From positions 1,550,001-1,614,000 of the forward strand of contig NZ_CP144459.1 in the NCBI RefSeq assembly GCF_050320395.1: a DNA stretch of 64,000 nt, written 5' to 3'. The position numbers and the translations under genes were made by a program. The notes under the pieces were generated by a model that had not been told where the DNA came from, searched no databases, and saw only the letters and a list, made by a program, of their open reading frames with translations. Each line of letters opens with the position of its first letter. Within the stretch, counting starts at the first letter, position 1. Origin of the DNA: Treponema_C sp050320395. Lineage in GTDB: Bacteria; Spirochaetota; Spirochaetia; Treponematales; Treponemataceae. Shown in pieces: positions 1 to 6,635 of this stretch.

Positions 1-7
1 ACCGATA

Positions 8-364
8 TCAGTCCGCAACAAAGGGCAAAAGACAAATAGCGCGGGCTCTTTTGATTTCCAAAGCGAGGCGGCGCTGGTGTTTTGCACAGGTACCGGTTAT
101 GCGGCGGGGAAGAATCTTTCCGCGTTCGGTTGTATAACGGCGAAGCGCATCCGGCTCTTTGTAATCGATTTTTGACTTGTTTGCACAAAAACGGCATACC
201 TTTTTGCGGAAAAATTGCTTACCCTTTCCGCGTCCTGAGCGGTCATCTCCGTCACGGCCGTCACCGTCGCGAAGACCTGCATTCATCTGCTCTTCGGTCA
301 TAACATCGTCTTTCATTTGACTTTGTTCAACCGCATCCTGTGTATTCATTATTTCATCCGACAT
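8..364 (-). CDS. rpsR: 30S ribosomal protein S18 with acidic N-terminal extension
   Basis: Small-subunit ribosomal protein that pairs with S6 on the 30S platform. The last ~70 residues are a canonical S18, with the Cys-rich KVCRFCANK segment, the YKEPDALRRY core and the GTCAKHQRR basic tail. The retained cysteines indicate the zinc-binding form. About 45 residues precede this core and are rich in Asp, Glu, Gln and Gly, which is longer than the ~75-residue bacterial norm. The start is ATG with a GGAG just upstream. It is the third gene of rpsF-ssb-rpsR on the minus strand; rplI would usually follow, outside the window. Identity is certain; the role of the extension is unknown. Confidence 0.95.
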   Translation of the reverse strand: MSDEIMNTQDAVEQSQMKDDVMTEEQMNAGLRDGDGRDGDDRSGRGKGKQFFRKKVCRFCANKSKIDYKEPDALRRYTTERGKILPRRITGTCAKHQRRLALEIKRARAICLLPFVAD

Positions 365-387
365 AGTAATCTCCTAATAAATATAAA

Positions 388-915
388 TTAAAACGGAATA
401 TCTTCGGGAAAATCGGAATTATCATAGCCCCCGTCATAAGGGGCATCGTTTTTGGGCTGATAATCCTGAGAAGAACCGGCCCTGTCGTAAGAAGAGCGGT
501 TTCCCGAAGCTTGCCCTGCGGACTGACCGGAAGCCTGGCCGTAGGACTGGAAAGAAGAGGCGCCGCCCGATCCGTAAGAACCGGAAGACGACCCGCCGCC
601 GAGTAACTGCACATTGTTTGCAGCTATAACAACCTTACTGCGCTGCTGACCGTCCTGTTCCCAGCGGTCCTGACGCAATTCGCCGTCAACGGCAATCTGC
701 TTTCCTTTAATCAAATACTGCTTAAGACTTTCCGCCGATTTTCCGTACAATGTGATGTCGAAAAAATTCGCTTCTTCGACCCATTGCTCGCCGTTTTTAC
801 GGCGGCGGTTCACAGCTATGGAAAAATTGGATATGGCAAACCCGTTCGGAGTGTATTTTAATTCGGCATCGCGGGTAAGCCTTCCTATCAGCGTAACGTG
901 ATTAAGGTCAGTCAT
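388..915 (-). CDS. ssb: Single-stranded DNA-binding protein
   Basis: SSB protein of replication, repair and recombination. The N-terminal OB fold spans about residues 1-110 (MTDLNHVTLIGRLTRDAELK start, then FDITLYGKSAE). A Gly/Ser/Gln-rich disordered linker follows, and the protein ends in the acidic DFPEDIPF tip that docks partner proteins. At 175 aa it is a normal length. It lies between rpsF and rpsR, the classic arrangement, with short gaps, so the three are probably co-transcribed. Confidence 0.96.
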   Translation of the reverse strand: MTDLNHVTLIGRLTRDAELKYTPNGFAISNFSIAVNRRRKNGEQWVEEANFFDITLYGKSAESLKQYLIKGKQIAVDGELRQDRWEQDGQQRSKVVIAANNVQLLGGGSSSGSYGSGGASSFQSYGQASGQSAGQASGNRSSYDRAGSSQDYQPKNDAPYDGGYDNSDFPEDIPF

Positions 916-924
916 AAGCTCCTC

Positions 925-1206
925 TTATTCGTCAACCCGTACAAACATAAACTTTAACAGGTTTGCGTTCAATTTAAACTGGCGGTCGATTTCAAGAATC
1001 TTTGCCGGATTTACTTTAATGTTGAACAAAATAAAACGGCCCCTGTTGCGTTTTTTTACCTCATAGGTAAGATCGCGGTCTCCGAAGGGGTCTTCGCTTT
1101 GGATTTCCGCACCGAAGGATGCAAGCGTTGTGCGCACAGCTTCAATGCCGTTCTTTGACAAATCTTCTTCAAGGGGAAAGATTGTCATCAATTCGTACTT
1201 TCTCAT
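925..1206 (-). CDS. rpsF: 30S ribosomal protein S6
   Basis: Ribosomal protein S6, partner of S18. At 93 aa it shows the usual start (MRKYELMTIFPLEED), the YEVKKRNRGRF core strand and the LLKFMFVRVDE end. There is no long C-terminal glutamate tail. An AAGGAG lies 5-6 nt before the ATG. It is the first gene of the rpsF-ssb-rpsR operon and has a clear vegetative promoter about 90 nt upstream, leaving a structured leader. Confidence 0.96.
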   Translation of the reverse strand: MRKYELMTIFPLEEDLSKNGIEAVRTTLASFGAEIQSEDPFGDRDLTYEVKKRNRGRFILFNIKVNPAKILEIDRQFKLNANLLKFMFVRVDE

Positions 1207-1298
1207 GTATACTCCTTATGGTCTTTGGAAGCGGTGCTAAAAAACGCCGCCCCAAGGGGTTAAAACGCCGATTTACAGCAGTAAACCAACGTTTTATC

Positions 1299-1327
1299 AG
1301 TATACCAAAAAATAAAAAGAAGTGCAA
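1299..1327 (-). promoter_or_regulatory. Promoter of rpsF-ssb-rpsR
   Basis: On the minus strand TTGCAC (1322-1327), 17 bp, then TATACT (1299-1304). Transcription would start near 1292 and give a leader of roughly 85 nt before rpsF. That leader contains a GGGGCGG...CCGCTTCC stem and a CACCGC stretch, which could be an S6:S18 autoregulatory leader; this last point is only inference. Confidence 0.65.
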
Positions 1328-1355
1328 TATCGGCATAAAAAATCTTTTGTACCTC

Positions 1356-1384
1356 TTGACATATTATACATAATATAATATATT
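1356..1384 (+). promoter_or_regulatory. padR promoter with palindromic operator in the spacer
   Basis: TTGACA (1356-1361), a 17-bp spacer and TATATT (1379-1384). The spacer holds a perfect dyad, TATTAT-AC-ATAATA, at 1362-1375. An AT dyad between -35 and -10 just ahead of a PadR gene suggests autorepression. The promoter is seen in sequence; the binding protein is inferred. Confidence 0.6.
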
Positions 1385-1417
1385 AAAATAAATCATATTA
1401 TAAAAGGAGTACGAGCT

Positions 1418-1738
1418 TTGGCTTTTAATACCGGCGCGGCACTTTTGGATGCCGTTGTGTTGGCGGTTGTCGCCCGCGACGCTGCAGGTACATACGGGTA
1501 TAAGATTACTCAGGATGTGCGCAGTATTGTGGACGTATCGGAAAGTACCCTCTATCCCGTTTTAAGGCGGCTGCAAAAAGATAATTGCCTTGAAACCTAC
1601 GATATGGAATTTGCCGGCAGAAACCGCCGCTATTATAAGATAACGGCAAACGGCATGATACGGCTTGACGGATACAGGCACGAGTGGAAAACGTACCGCA
1701 AAAACATAGAACACGTTCTTTTCGGAGAGGAATACTGA
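1418..1738 (+). CDS. PadR-family transcriptional regulator
   Basis: Small (106 aa) winged-helix regulator. The core shows the PadR pattern: helix-turn-helix with YGYKITQDV, the wing region SESTLYPVLRRLQKD, and the typical GRNRRYYKITANG hairpin, followed by a short C-terminal helix. The start is TTG, chosen because AAAAGGAGT sits about 8 nt upstream. The stop TGA overlaps the ATG of the next gene by one base, so translation is coupled. PadR-DUF1700 pairs are common; the DUF1700 protein usually acts in the membrane while PadR represses the operon. Ligand unknown. Confidence 0.88.
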   Translation: MAFNTGAALLDAVVLAVVARDAAGTYGYKITQDVRSIVDVSESTLYPVLRRLQKDNCLETYDMEFAGRNRRYYKITANGMIRLDGYRHEWKTYRKNIEHVLFGEEY

Positions 1739-2367
1739 TGACAAAAGATGAATATCTGAGTTTATTGCGTAAAGAATTGCAGGCTTTGCCGCATGATGAA
1801 CAAGAGGAAGCGATGAACTATTACCGCAGTTATTTTGAAGATGCCGGAGATGAAAACACCGCTTCGGTTATTGCAGAATTGGGAGCGCCTGAGAAATTGG
1901 GCGCATATATAAGGTCCAACTTTGCCTGCGTACCGGGAAAAAGTCCCTATGTAAGAGAAAAAGGCGAAGGCGGAAAAAAACGCGCTGCAGCTGATAAGGC
2001 GAACGGCATAAATATGCTGCTTCTTATACTGCTTTTGACGGTTACCTTTCCGGTATGGGGTCCCGTTGTTTTGGGCTTACTGGCAGCGGCGCTCGGTATT
2101 ATTGTCGCAATTATTGCCGTTATCTTTGCAGGCGTTATTGCAGCGGCGGCCCTCTTTGTTGCGGGCATTGTCGTTGTCGTTACGGGTATTTCGCTTTTTT
2201 TCAGCGCACCCCTTATCGCCTTATTGGGGTTGGGAGCGGGCTTGTTTTTAGTCGGCCTTGCATTGCTGTGCGGTATCATTTTTATTCGGATATGTACAAA
2301 GATTCTTCCGTCCGTTATGCGCGGCATTGTAAAAGTATGCAGCCTGCCCTTTAGACGAAAAAGCTAA
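1738..2367 (+). CDS. DUF1700-family membrane protein
   Basis: About 209 aa. Residues 1-75 form the HAAS/DUF1700 cytoplasmic domain (MTKDEYLSLLRKELQALP, YYRSYFEDAG, IAELGAPEKLG). A basic stretch follows, then three to four very hydrophobic helices rich in Ala, Val and Ile. The ATG at 1738 is used because it overlaps the padR stop (TGATG); a longer reading frame inside padR has no support. It belongs to a padR-DUF1700-DUF4097-pspC operon, a set usually linked to envelope stress or membrane homeostasis. Function beyond that is unknown. Confidence 0.82.
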   Translation: MTKDEYLSLLRKELQALPHDEQEEAMNYYRSYFEDAGDENTASVIAELGAPEKLGAYIRSNFACVPGKSPYVREKGEGGKKRAAADKANGINMLLLILLLTVTFPVWGPVVLGLLAAALGIIVAIIAVIFAGVIAAAALFVAGIVVVVTGISLFFSAPLIALLGLGAGLFLVGLALLCGIIFIRICTKILPSVMRGIVKVCSLPFRRKS

Positions 2368-2400
2368 GCTGCGGGCTTATCGACAATATATAGGAGACGG

Positions 2401-2506
2401 GTTGAAGCTCGCCGCTCAAATAGCGCGCCTTGCTTCAACGTCGAGTTTTGCGCTTTGCGCAAAACATCGCTTATTACGTGCACGTTCTCGCTTCGCTGTG
2501 AACGTG
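2401..2506. repeat. Array of three inverted repeats (hairpin cassette)
   Basis: The 195-base gap between the DUF1700 and DUF4097 genes holds three successive dyads: GTTGAAGC (2401-2408) with GCTTCAAC (2432-2439) around an inner CGCT/AGCG; GTTTTGCGC (2445-2453) with GCGCAAAAC (2457-2465) and a 3-nt loop; and CACGTTC (2481-2487) with GAACGTG (2500-2506). None has a T-run, so they do not look like terminators. The third resembles the hairpin at 8891-8917 in loop sequence, pointing to a dispersed repeat family. Confidence 0.7.
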
Positions 2507-2509
2507 ATT

Positions 2510-2550
2510 AAAAAGTCATTCGAAAGTTGACACTTTCTTCATGACTTTTT
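2510..2550. repeat. Double-stem hairpin directly before the DUF4097 gene
   Basis: Outer arms AAAAAGTCAT (2510-2519) and ATGACTTTTT (2541-2550) are perfect complements, and inside them GAAAGT (2522-2527) pairs with ACTTTC (2532-2537) around TGAC. The right half plus inner stem (2522-2552) recurs exactly at 3560-3590 before pspC. In RNA it would end just before the ribosome-binding site GGGAG at 2553-2557, so it could set translation or act as a processing site. Confidence 0.7.
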
Positions 2551-2562
2551 ATGGGAGTAGAT

Positions 2563-3546
2563 ATGAAATCGACAACAAAAAAGATACTGATGTGGGCGCT
2601 CATTTTAATGGGTATCGGGGCGGTTTTTATGGCCGCAGCCCTTGCAGGCGGTGCGCGCTTTAAAGACTTAAAATATTTTAATTATACAATAAACGGAAAC
2701 CGCCGTTTTCGGGACAATCTTTTTAACACAATTTATGACTTAAACGCTATTTTATCCGATAGAGATTGGTATGAAGATTTTGATGACATTTTGGACGCCA
2801 AAGAAGATTTACGGGCGGCAAGGGAAGAACTGAACGATGAATACGATGAATTAAAAGAAGCTTTTGATGAATTAAACGGCGAATTAAAGGCCTTGCCTCT
2901 TTCTTTTACGGACGATTATGCAGGAAAGAGTGTACGTTCAATCGAAATAGATTTGAGCGCGGTGCGCATCGACATAGAACAAGGTGAAACCTTGGGCGTG
3001 AGCGTCCGCCAAGGACGGCGGAGAAACCTGTACAGCAGTTTAAAAAACGGCGTACTTGAAATAGACGAAAAAGGCGGCTTTAATTGGAAACGAAACCGTA
3101 AAAACAACACAGCATACGTTGTTATTACCCTTCCTGATAATATACGGTTGGAAGAATTGGATATAGCACTGAATGCGGGAGCCCTCTCGTTAAATCACCG
3201 TTCTCTGACGGTAAACGAATTGTCCGTCGAGTTAAATGCGGGTTCCGTTTCAATCAAAGATATTACAAGCCTGGCCAGCGACATAAACTGCAATGCGGGA
3301 GCGGTACGGATTGACGGGCGCCTCCGCGGTGAAACCGATGCGGACTGCAATGCCGGAAAAATCGACTTGACCATAGAAAGCGGCGGCGAAGAGTATTCAT
3401 GGGATGCAAGCGCCGCCCTTGGCAGCATACGGGTAAACGATTCGGCATCATCCGGACTTGCCAATATGAACAGTTCGGGAAGAAAAAAAGCAAATCACCT
3501 CGATTTATCGGCGGCCGTCGGCAGCATCGATGTGTTGATACGGTAA
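2563..3546 (+). CDS. Membrane-anchored DUF4097-type putative adhesin
   Basis: About 327 aa. It has an N-terminal anchor (residues ~8-30), a strongly charged coiled coil around residues 65-110 (repeats of EDLRAAREELNDEYDEL type), and a C-terminal region of repeating short strands with recurring NAG motifs (ALNAGALSL, ELNAGSVSI, NCNAGAVRI), typical of the DUF4097 beta-helix fold. The start at 2563 is preferred over an in-frame ATG at 2551 because GGGAG lies 5 nt upstream of it. Third gene of the padR operon. Such proteins are usually exposed outside the inner membrane; no ligand is known. Confidence 0.75.
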   Translation: MKSTTKKILMWALILMGIGAVFMAAALAGGARFKDLKYFNYTINGNRRFRDNLFNTIYDLNAILSDRDWYEDFDDILDAKEDLRAAREELNDEYDELKEAFDELNGELKALPLSFTDDYAGKSVRSIEIDLSAVRIDIEQGETLGVSVRQGRRRNLYSSLKNGVLEIDEKGGFNWKRNRKNNTAYVVITLPDNIRLEELDIALNAGALSLNHRSLTVNELSVELNAGSVSIKDITSLASDINCNAGAVRIDGRLRGETDADCNAGKIDLTIESGGEEYSWDASAALGSIRVNDSASSGLANMNSSGRKKANHLDLSAAVGSIDVLIR

Positions 3547-3559
3547 CAAAATAAGACAG

Positions 3560-3590
3560 GAAAGTTGACACTTTCTTCATGACTTTTTAT
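3560..3590 (+). repeat. Second copy of the 31-bp pre-gene repeat
   Basis: 31 bases identical to 2522-2552, in both cases ending directly at the ribosome-binding site of the next gene (here AGGAG before pspC at 3602). It keeps the inner GAAAGT/ACTTTC stem but lacks the left outer arm that the first copy has. Confidence 0.85.
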
Positions 3591-3601
3591 AGGAGAAGAC
3601 A

Positions 3602-3838
3602 ATGGCAAAAAGATTGTATAAAAGCGAGAATAAAATGCTTTGCGGCGTATGTGCGGGAATTGCCGAATATTTCGACATCGACCCCACACTTGTGCGCCTT
3701 ATAACCGTATTTTTACTGTTTGCGGGTGTGGGAAGCGGCTTAATAGCCTACATAGCGGCGGCCGTTATTATACCGGAAAAATTCTCAGACGGGACAAAAT
3801 CAACAAAAGATATACCGGAAAAAGAGGCAGAACACTGA
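3602..3838 (+). CDS. PspC-domain membrane protein
   Basis: 78 aa. The sequence starts with the PspC signature (KRLYKSENKMLCGVCAGIAEYF, then DPTLVRLI) followed by one to two hydrophobic helices (residues ~30-62) and a short charged tail. PspC domains sense or transmit inner-membrane stress. The start is supported by AGGAG. It ends the padR-DUF1700-DUF4097-pspC operon. Its last 71 bases overlap, tail to tail, the end of the gene on the opposite strand. Confidence 0.88.
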   Translation: MAKRLYKSENKMLCGVCAGIAEYFDIDPTLVRLITVFLLFAGVGSGLIAYIAAAVIIPEKFSDGTKSTKDIPEKEAEH

Positions 3839-4454
3839 TAAAAAGGGACGGCAGGAGAGAAGCTTTGCTTTGTGCCGGTTTGTCTCCTGCAGCCTCTTCA
3901 GCTTCGGGTGCGGAAAAAAATACGCTCAACAATCGTTCATCGGTTTTTTCCATAAGAAGCGAAACGCTTTCGCCGATTGCTTTAAAGGGCCGTATTTTTT
4001 TTACGTGCGTTTCCTTTTTTTCGAGCGGAGCACGCAAGGGCGCTTTTTCGTTTAAGGCATCAAAATAACGGAATACCCGGCTTAAAAAACCTCCGGCCCG
4101 TCCGGGCAGGTTTACATTGCGGCTTACGGCGTATTGCGAAACAAATACCATAGCCAAAAGTACCCCGCTTTTTTTTAAGCCTTCCTGCAGAGCTCCCGAT
4201 GTAACGCGAAAAGAAAAAACGGAAAACAAAACATAGCCGTCGGCTTGAAACAAATTAAAAAAGACTATTGAAAAACAAATCACCAGGGGCGGTACAATGC
4301 GGAAGCCGCCTTTTTTTAGAGCGGACAGGACGGCAAATAAGGCAAGGTCAATCCATAAGTATATAATATACTGCTGAAACAGGATGCCGGGCAAACACAA
4401 AAGCGAAAATATAAACAAAAGCGAAGGATTTAAAGAATCAAAAAACTTTTTCAC
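3768..4454 (-). CDS. CbiQ/EcfT-like membrane protein
   Basis: 228 aa, GTG start. Four to five hydrophobic segments occupy residues ~10-110, then an amphipathic cytoplasmic stretch (residues ~125-195, charged, with RVFRYFDALNEKAPLR) and a final transmembrane helix. This layout resembles the T component of ECF transporters, but the Ala-Arg-Gly coupling motif is not clearly present, so the assignment is tentative. It lies 12 bases after the Gx transporter gene, so the two are surely co-transcribed. No ATPase gene is nearby. Confidence 0.5.
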   Translation of the reverse strand: MKKFFDSLNPSLLFIFSLLCLPGILFQQYIIYLWIDLALFAVLSALKKGGFRIVPPLVICFSIVFFNLFQADGYVLFSVFSFRVTSGALQEGLKKSGVLLAMVFVSQYAVSRNVNLPGRAGGFLSRVFRYFDALNEKAPLRAPLEKKETHVKKIRPFKAIGESVSLLMEKTDERLLSVFFSAPEAEEAAGDKPAQSKASLLPSLFISVLPLFPVYLLLILSRLRIFPV

Positions 4455-4466
4455 GGACTTGAAACC

Positions 4467-5018
4467 TCATAAAAGTTCGGCATAGGCGTTTTTGGGTAAA
4501 AGGGCAAACCATTTTGAGCGCGATGCAAAGGCACCTGTTATAAAACCCAGACAAAGACCGGTAACAAAACCCGAAATTAAAAGCACGGGAGCAATGTAGC
4601 GCACGGCATCGCCGAAAAGCATAAAATGCGAAAGCAGGATTTGGGCCGCCGTATTTGCAAGGGCTCCTGCCAAACTGATACCCACCGGCCCGATATGTTT
4701 TTTACCCGCCCGATGTAAAATCAGCATGGCAAAGGCCGAAGCAAAGGAGCCTGCCGCGGAAAATAAAAAAATATAGGAAAAAAGGGTTCCCGTAATAAAG
4801 CCCTGCCCCAGCACTTTAAACAGCACCAAAAGCGACAGCTCTTTGCGGTTAAAGATATACAGGCCCAAAAGAATAGGCATATTCGCCAAACCGAGCCGCA
4901 TAAACGGCAGGGGCTTCGGGATAACGTATTCAACCGCCGATAAAAAAAGGCACAGAGAAGCAAAAAAAGCTATAAGATTTTGCCGGTCAACCGGCGCGGT
5001 ATCTTGAACAGTATTCAT
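4467..5018 (-). CDS. Gx transporter family protein (heptaprenyl-diphosphate synthase component I-like)
   Basis: 183 aa integral membrane protein. The conserved start of this family is visible: a first helix (LIAFFASLCLFLSAVEYVIP) followed by the signature PFMRLGLANMPILLGLYIF, then KVLGQGFITGTLFS and about six helices in all. The family was named for heptaprenyl synthase subunit I but resembles S components of ECF transporters; its substrate is not known. The ATG lies 7 nt after a TATAAT and only 26 nt from the 3' end of tRNA-Pro, with no Shine-Dalgarno sequence. Confidence 0.8.
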   Translation of the reverse strand: MNTVQDTAPVDRQNLIAFFASLCLFLSAVEYVIPKPLPFMRLGLANMPILLGLYIFNRKELSLLVLFKVLGQGFITGTLFSYIFLFSAAGSFASAFAMLILHRAGKKHIGPVGISLAGALANTAAQILLSHFMLFGDAVRYIAPVLLISGFVTGLCLGFITGAFASRSKWFALLPKNAYAELL

Positions 5019-5025
5019 AAGCCGG

Positions 5026-5031
5026 ATTATA
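5026..5031 (-). promoter_or_regulatory. -10 box giving a possible leaderless start
   Basis: On the minus strand TATAAT ends 7 nt before the ATG at 5018. A TTGCCC lies 15 bp upstream inside the tRNA-Pro acceptor end, a short spacing. Either this is a weak leaderless promoter or the gene is read through from the tRNA. Confidence 0.4.
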
Positions 5032-5044
5032 TCGAATAAACTAA

Positions 5045-5118
5045 TCGGGCAACCCGGATTTGAACCGGGGACCCCAAGTCCCCCAGACTTGTACGCTAAC
5101 CAACTGCGCTATTGCCCG
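5045..5118 (-). tRNA. tRNA-Pro (anticodon GGG)
   Basis: A 74-nt cloverleaf on the minus strand. Acceptor CGGGCAA pairs with TTGCCCG, and the discriminator base is A. The anticodon stem CAAGT/ACTTG encloses the 7-nt loop CTGGGGG, so the anticodon is GGG. The T arm CCCGG-TTCAAAT-CCGGG is standard. CCA is not encoded. Confidence 0.95.
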
Positions 5119-5149
5119 TCGCTGCCGTTTTTAAGCGGTAACGGGTAAT

Positions 5150-5178
5150 ACTATATCAAAAAGCGGTAAAACAGTCAA
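5150..5178 (-). promoter_or_regulatory. tRNA-Pro promoter
   Basis: Minus strand TTGACT (5173-5178), 17 bp, TATAGT (5150-5155). Start of transcription near 5143, about 25 nt before the mature tRNA. Confidence 0.65.
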
Positions 5179-5195
5179 TACCCGCGCCGGCAGTG

Positions 5196-6113
5196 TCAGC
5201 CGTGTACGCTTATGTATTCTTCCGCGAATTTTGAAGCGCAGGCGCCGTCGGCACAAGCATTAACAATTTGACGCAGGGGTTTGGTTCGCACATCGCCTGC
5301 GGCAAAAACGCCCGGTATGGACGTTTGCGTCGTTTCATCGGCTGCAATATAGCCGTTTGTATCCGTTTCAAGCGCACCTTTCAGAAAAGCGGTGTTGGGT
5401 ATGCGTCCTACCGCAACAAAGACACCGTCACAGGCAATGTCGGATGTTTTTCCGCTTACCGTATCTTCAACGGTAATGCCCGTTACGGTACCGCCGTGTA
5501 AAATATTTTTTACAACCGAATTCCATACTATTTCTATGTGTTCGGCTTTTTCGAGGGCGGGCTTATACACCGAGGCTGCGCGAAGTTCATTACGGCGGTG
5601 AATAAGGTACACCTTTTTACAAAGCTTACTCAGATAAAGGGCATCTTCTACAGCCGAGTTTCCCCCGCCGATAACGGCAACGGTTTTTCCCTTAAAAAAC
5701 ATACCGTCGCAGGTTGCGCAATAGGCGACTCCCCTGCCCCCCAGCGATTCTTCTTCGGGCAATCCCAATTTACGCGGAGAAGCTCCGGTTGCAATGATAA
5801 CGGTTTTTGCTTCAAAGCCGCCCTCCGAACTTTCAATTTTTTTTATATCGGATTTTAAGTCGACAGAAAACACTTCGCCGAGAAGGGTTTTTGCACCGAA
5901 GCGGTCGGCGCAGGCTTTCATTTTTTGCCCCAAATCAAAGCCTTCAATGCCTTCTTCAAAGCCCGGATAGTTGTCTATAACCGAGGTTGCGGCCATTTGT
6001 CCGCCCGGCGACAGTTTTTCCAATACAAGAACGCTCAAGCCGGAACGGACGCAGTATAGAGCCGCCGTATAACCGGCGGGACCGCCTCCTATGATTACAA
6101 CATCATAAATCAT
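5196..6113 (-). CDS. trxB: Thioredoxin reductase
   Basis: Reduces thioredoxin with NADPH through FAD and a redox disulfide. At 305 aa it has the N-terminal FAD site (GGGPAGYTAALY, residues 9-20), the active-site CATC (Cys132 and Cys135), the NADPH-binding GGGNSA (~148) and the C-terminal FAD contact GVFAAGDVRTKPLRQ. This is the standard low-molecular-weight type. Its ATG overlaps the thioredoxin stop (ATGA), so the two are translationally coupled and should work as a pair. Confidence 0.95.
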   Translation of the reverse strand: MIYDVVIIGGGPAGYTAALYCVRSGLSVLVLEKLSPGGQMAATSVIDNYPGFEEGIEGFDLGQKMKACADRFGAKTLLGEVFSVDLKSDIKKIESSEGGFEAKTVIIATGASPRKLGLPEEESLGGRGVAYCATCDGMFFKGKTVAVIGGGNSAVEDALYLSKLCKKVYLIHRRNELRAASVYKPALEKAEHIEIVWNSVVKNILHGGTVTGITVEDTVSGKTSDIACDGVFVAVGRIPNTAFLKGALETDTNGYIAADETTQTSIPGVFAAGDVRTKPLRQIVNACADGACASKFAEEYISVHG

Positions 6114-6433
6114 GCAAGTTCCCCTTTAAGCCATTGGTCGATTTCGTTTTTGGAAGAAGGCTCGGTAATACGTGAACCGTGCTTTCCGTTTTTAAACACA
6201 AGCAGGGTCGGAAGCGCTTTTACCGCATACCGTTCGGCTAAAACGGGGGCCGTATCGGTATTCACCTTTATAATGTCGAATTTGCCGTCTGCGGCTTCGG
6301 CAATCGCATCCAAAGCCGGAACGATGCGGCGGCAGTCGCCGCACCAGGGGGCATAAAAATCGACAAGAACGGGTTTTTCCGCCTTGAGCACTTCCTTATC
6401 AAACATATTTTCAGCAATTTCTTTAAGAGCCAT
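6110..6433 (-). CDS. trxA: Thioredoxin with atypical CGDC active site
   Basis: 107 aa thioredoxin fold. The active site reads WCGDC (Trp30, Cys31, Cys34) instead of the usual WCGPC, while the cis-proline strand KALPTLLVF is normal. Changing the Pro between the cysteines generally shifts redox potential, so substrate choice may differ from housekeeping thioredoxin. The start has AAGGAG upstream and the gene is followed without gap by trxB. A good promoter lies at 6472-6500. Confidence 0.92.
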   Translation of the reverse strand: MALKEIAENMFDKEVLKAEKPVLVDFYAPWCGDCRRIVPALDAIAEAADGKFDIIKVNTDTAPVLAERYAVKALPTLLVFKNGKHGSRITEPSSKNEIDQWLKGELA

Positions 6434-6471
6434 GATTTCTCCTTAGATGTCTATGTGATGTTGACTATTGA

Positions 6472-6500
6472 ATTATAGTCGAGCCGTATGCAAAAATCAA
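6472..6500 (-). promoter_or_regulatory. Promoter of trxA-trxB
   Basis: Minus strand TTGATT (6495-6500), 17 bp, perfect TATAAT (6472-6477). The transcript has a leader of about 30 nt that carries the AAGGAG of trxA. Confidence 0.75.
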
Positions 6501-6573
6501 GTAAGCGAATCGCGCACATATTTCGTTCACTATGATTTTTCCGATAAATCCGCAATTCCGCTCCTTTGATTTA

Positions 6574-6602
6574 TTGCGCAACAGCGATTCCCGTGCTATA
6601 AT
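6574..6602 (+). promoter_or_regulatory. Promoter of the GH13 gene
   Basis: TTGCGC (6574-6579), 17 bp, perfect TATAAT (6597-6602), followed by a ~27-nt leader with an AAGGGGA ribosome-binding site before the ATG at 6636. Confidence 0.7.
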
Positions 6603-6635
6603 TTTATTAAGGCATATTAAACAAGGGGAAAAGCA

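Noticed and set aside
2401..2550. Rho-independent terminator or CRISPR-like array
   Set aside because: No T-runs after the stems, and the units differ in sequence and spacing, so neither fits.
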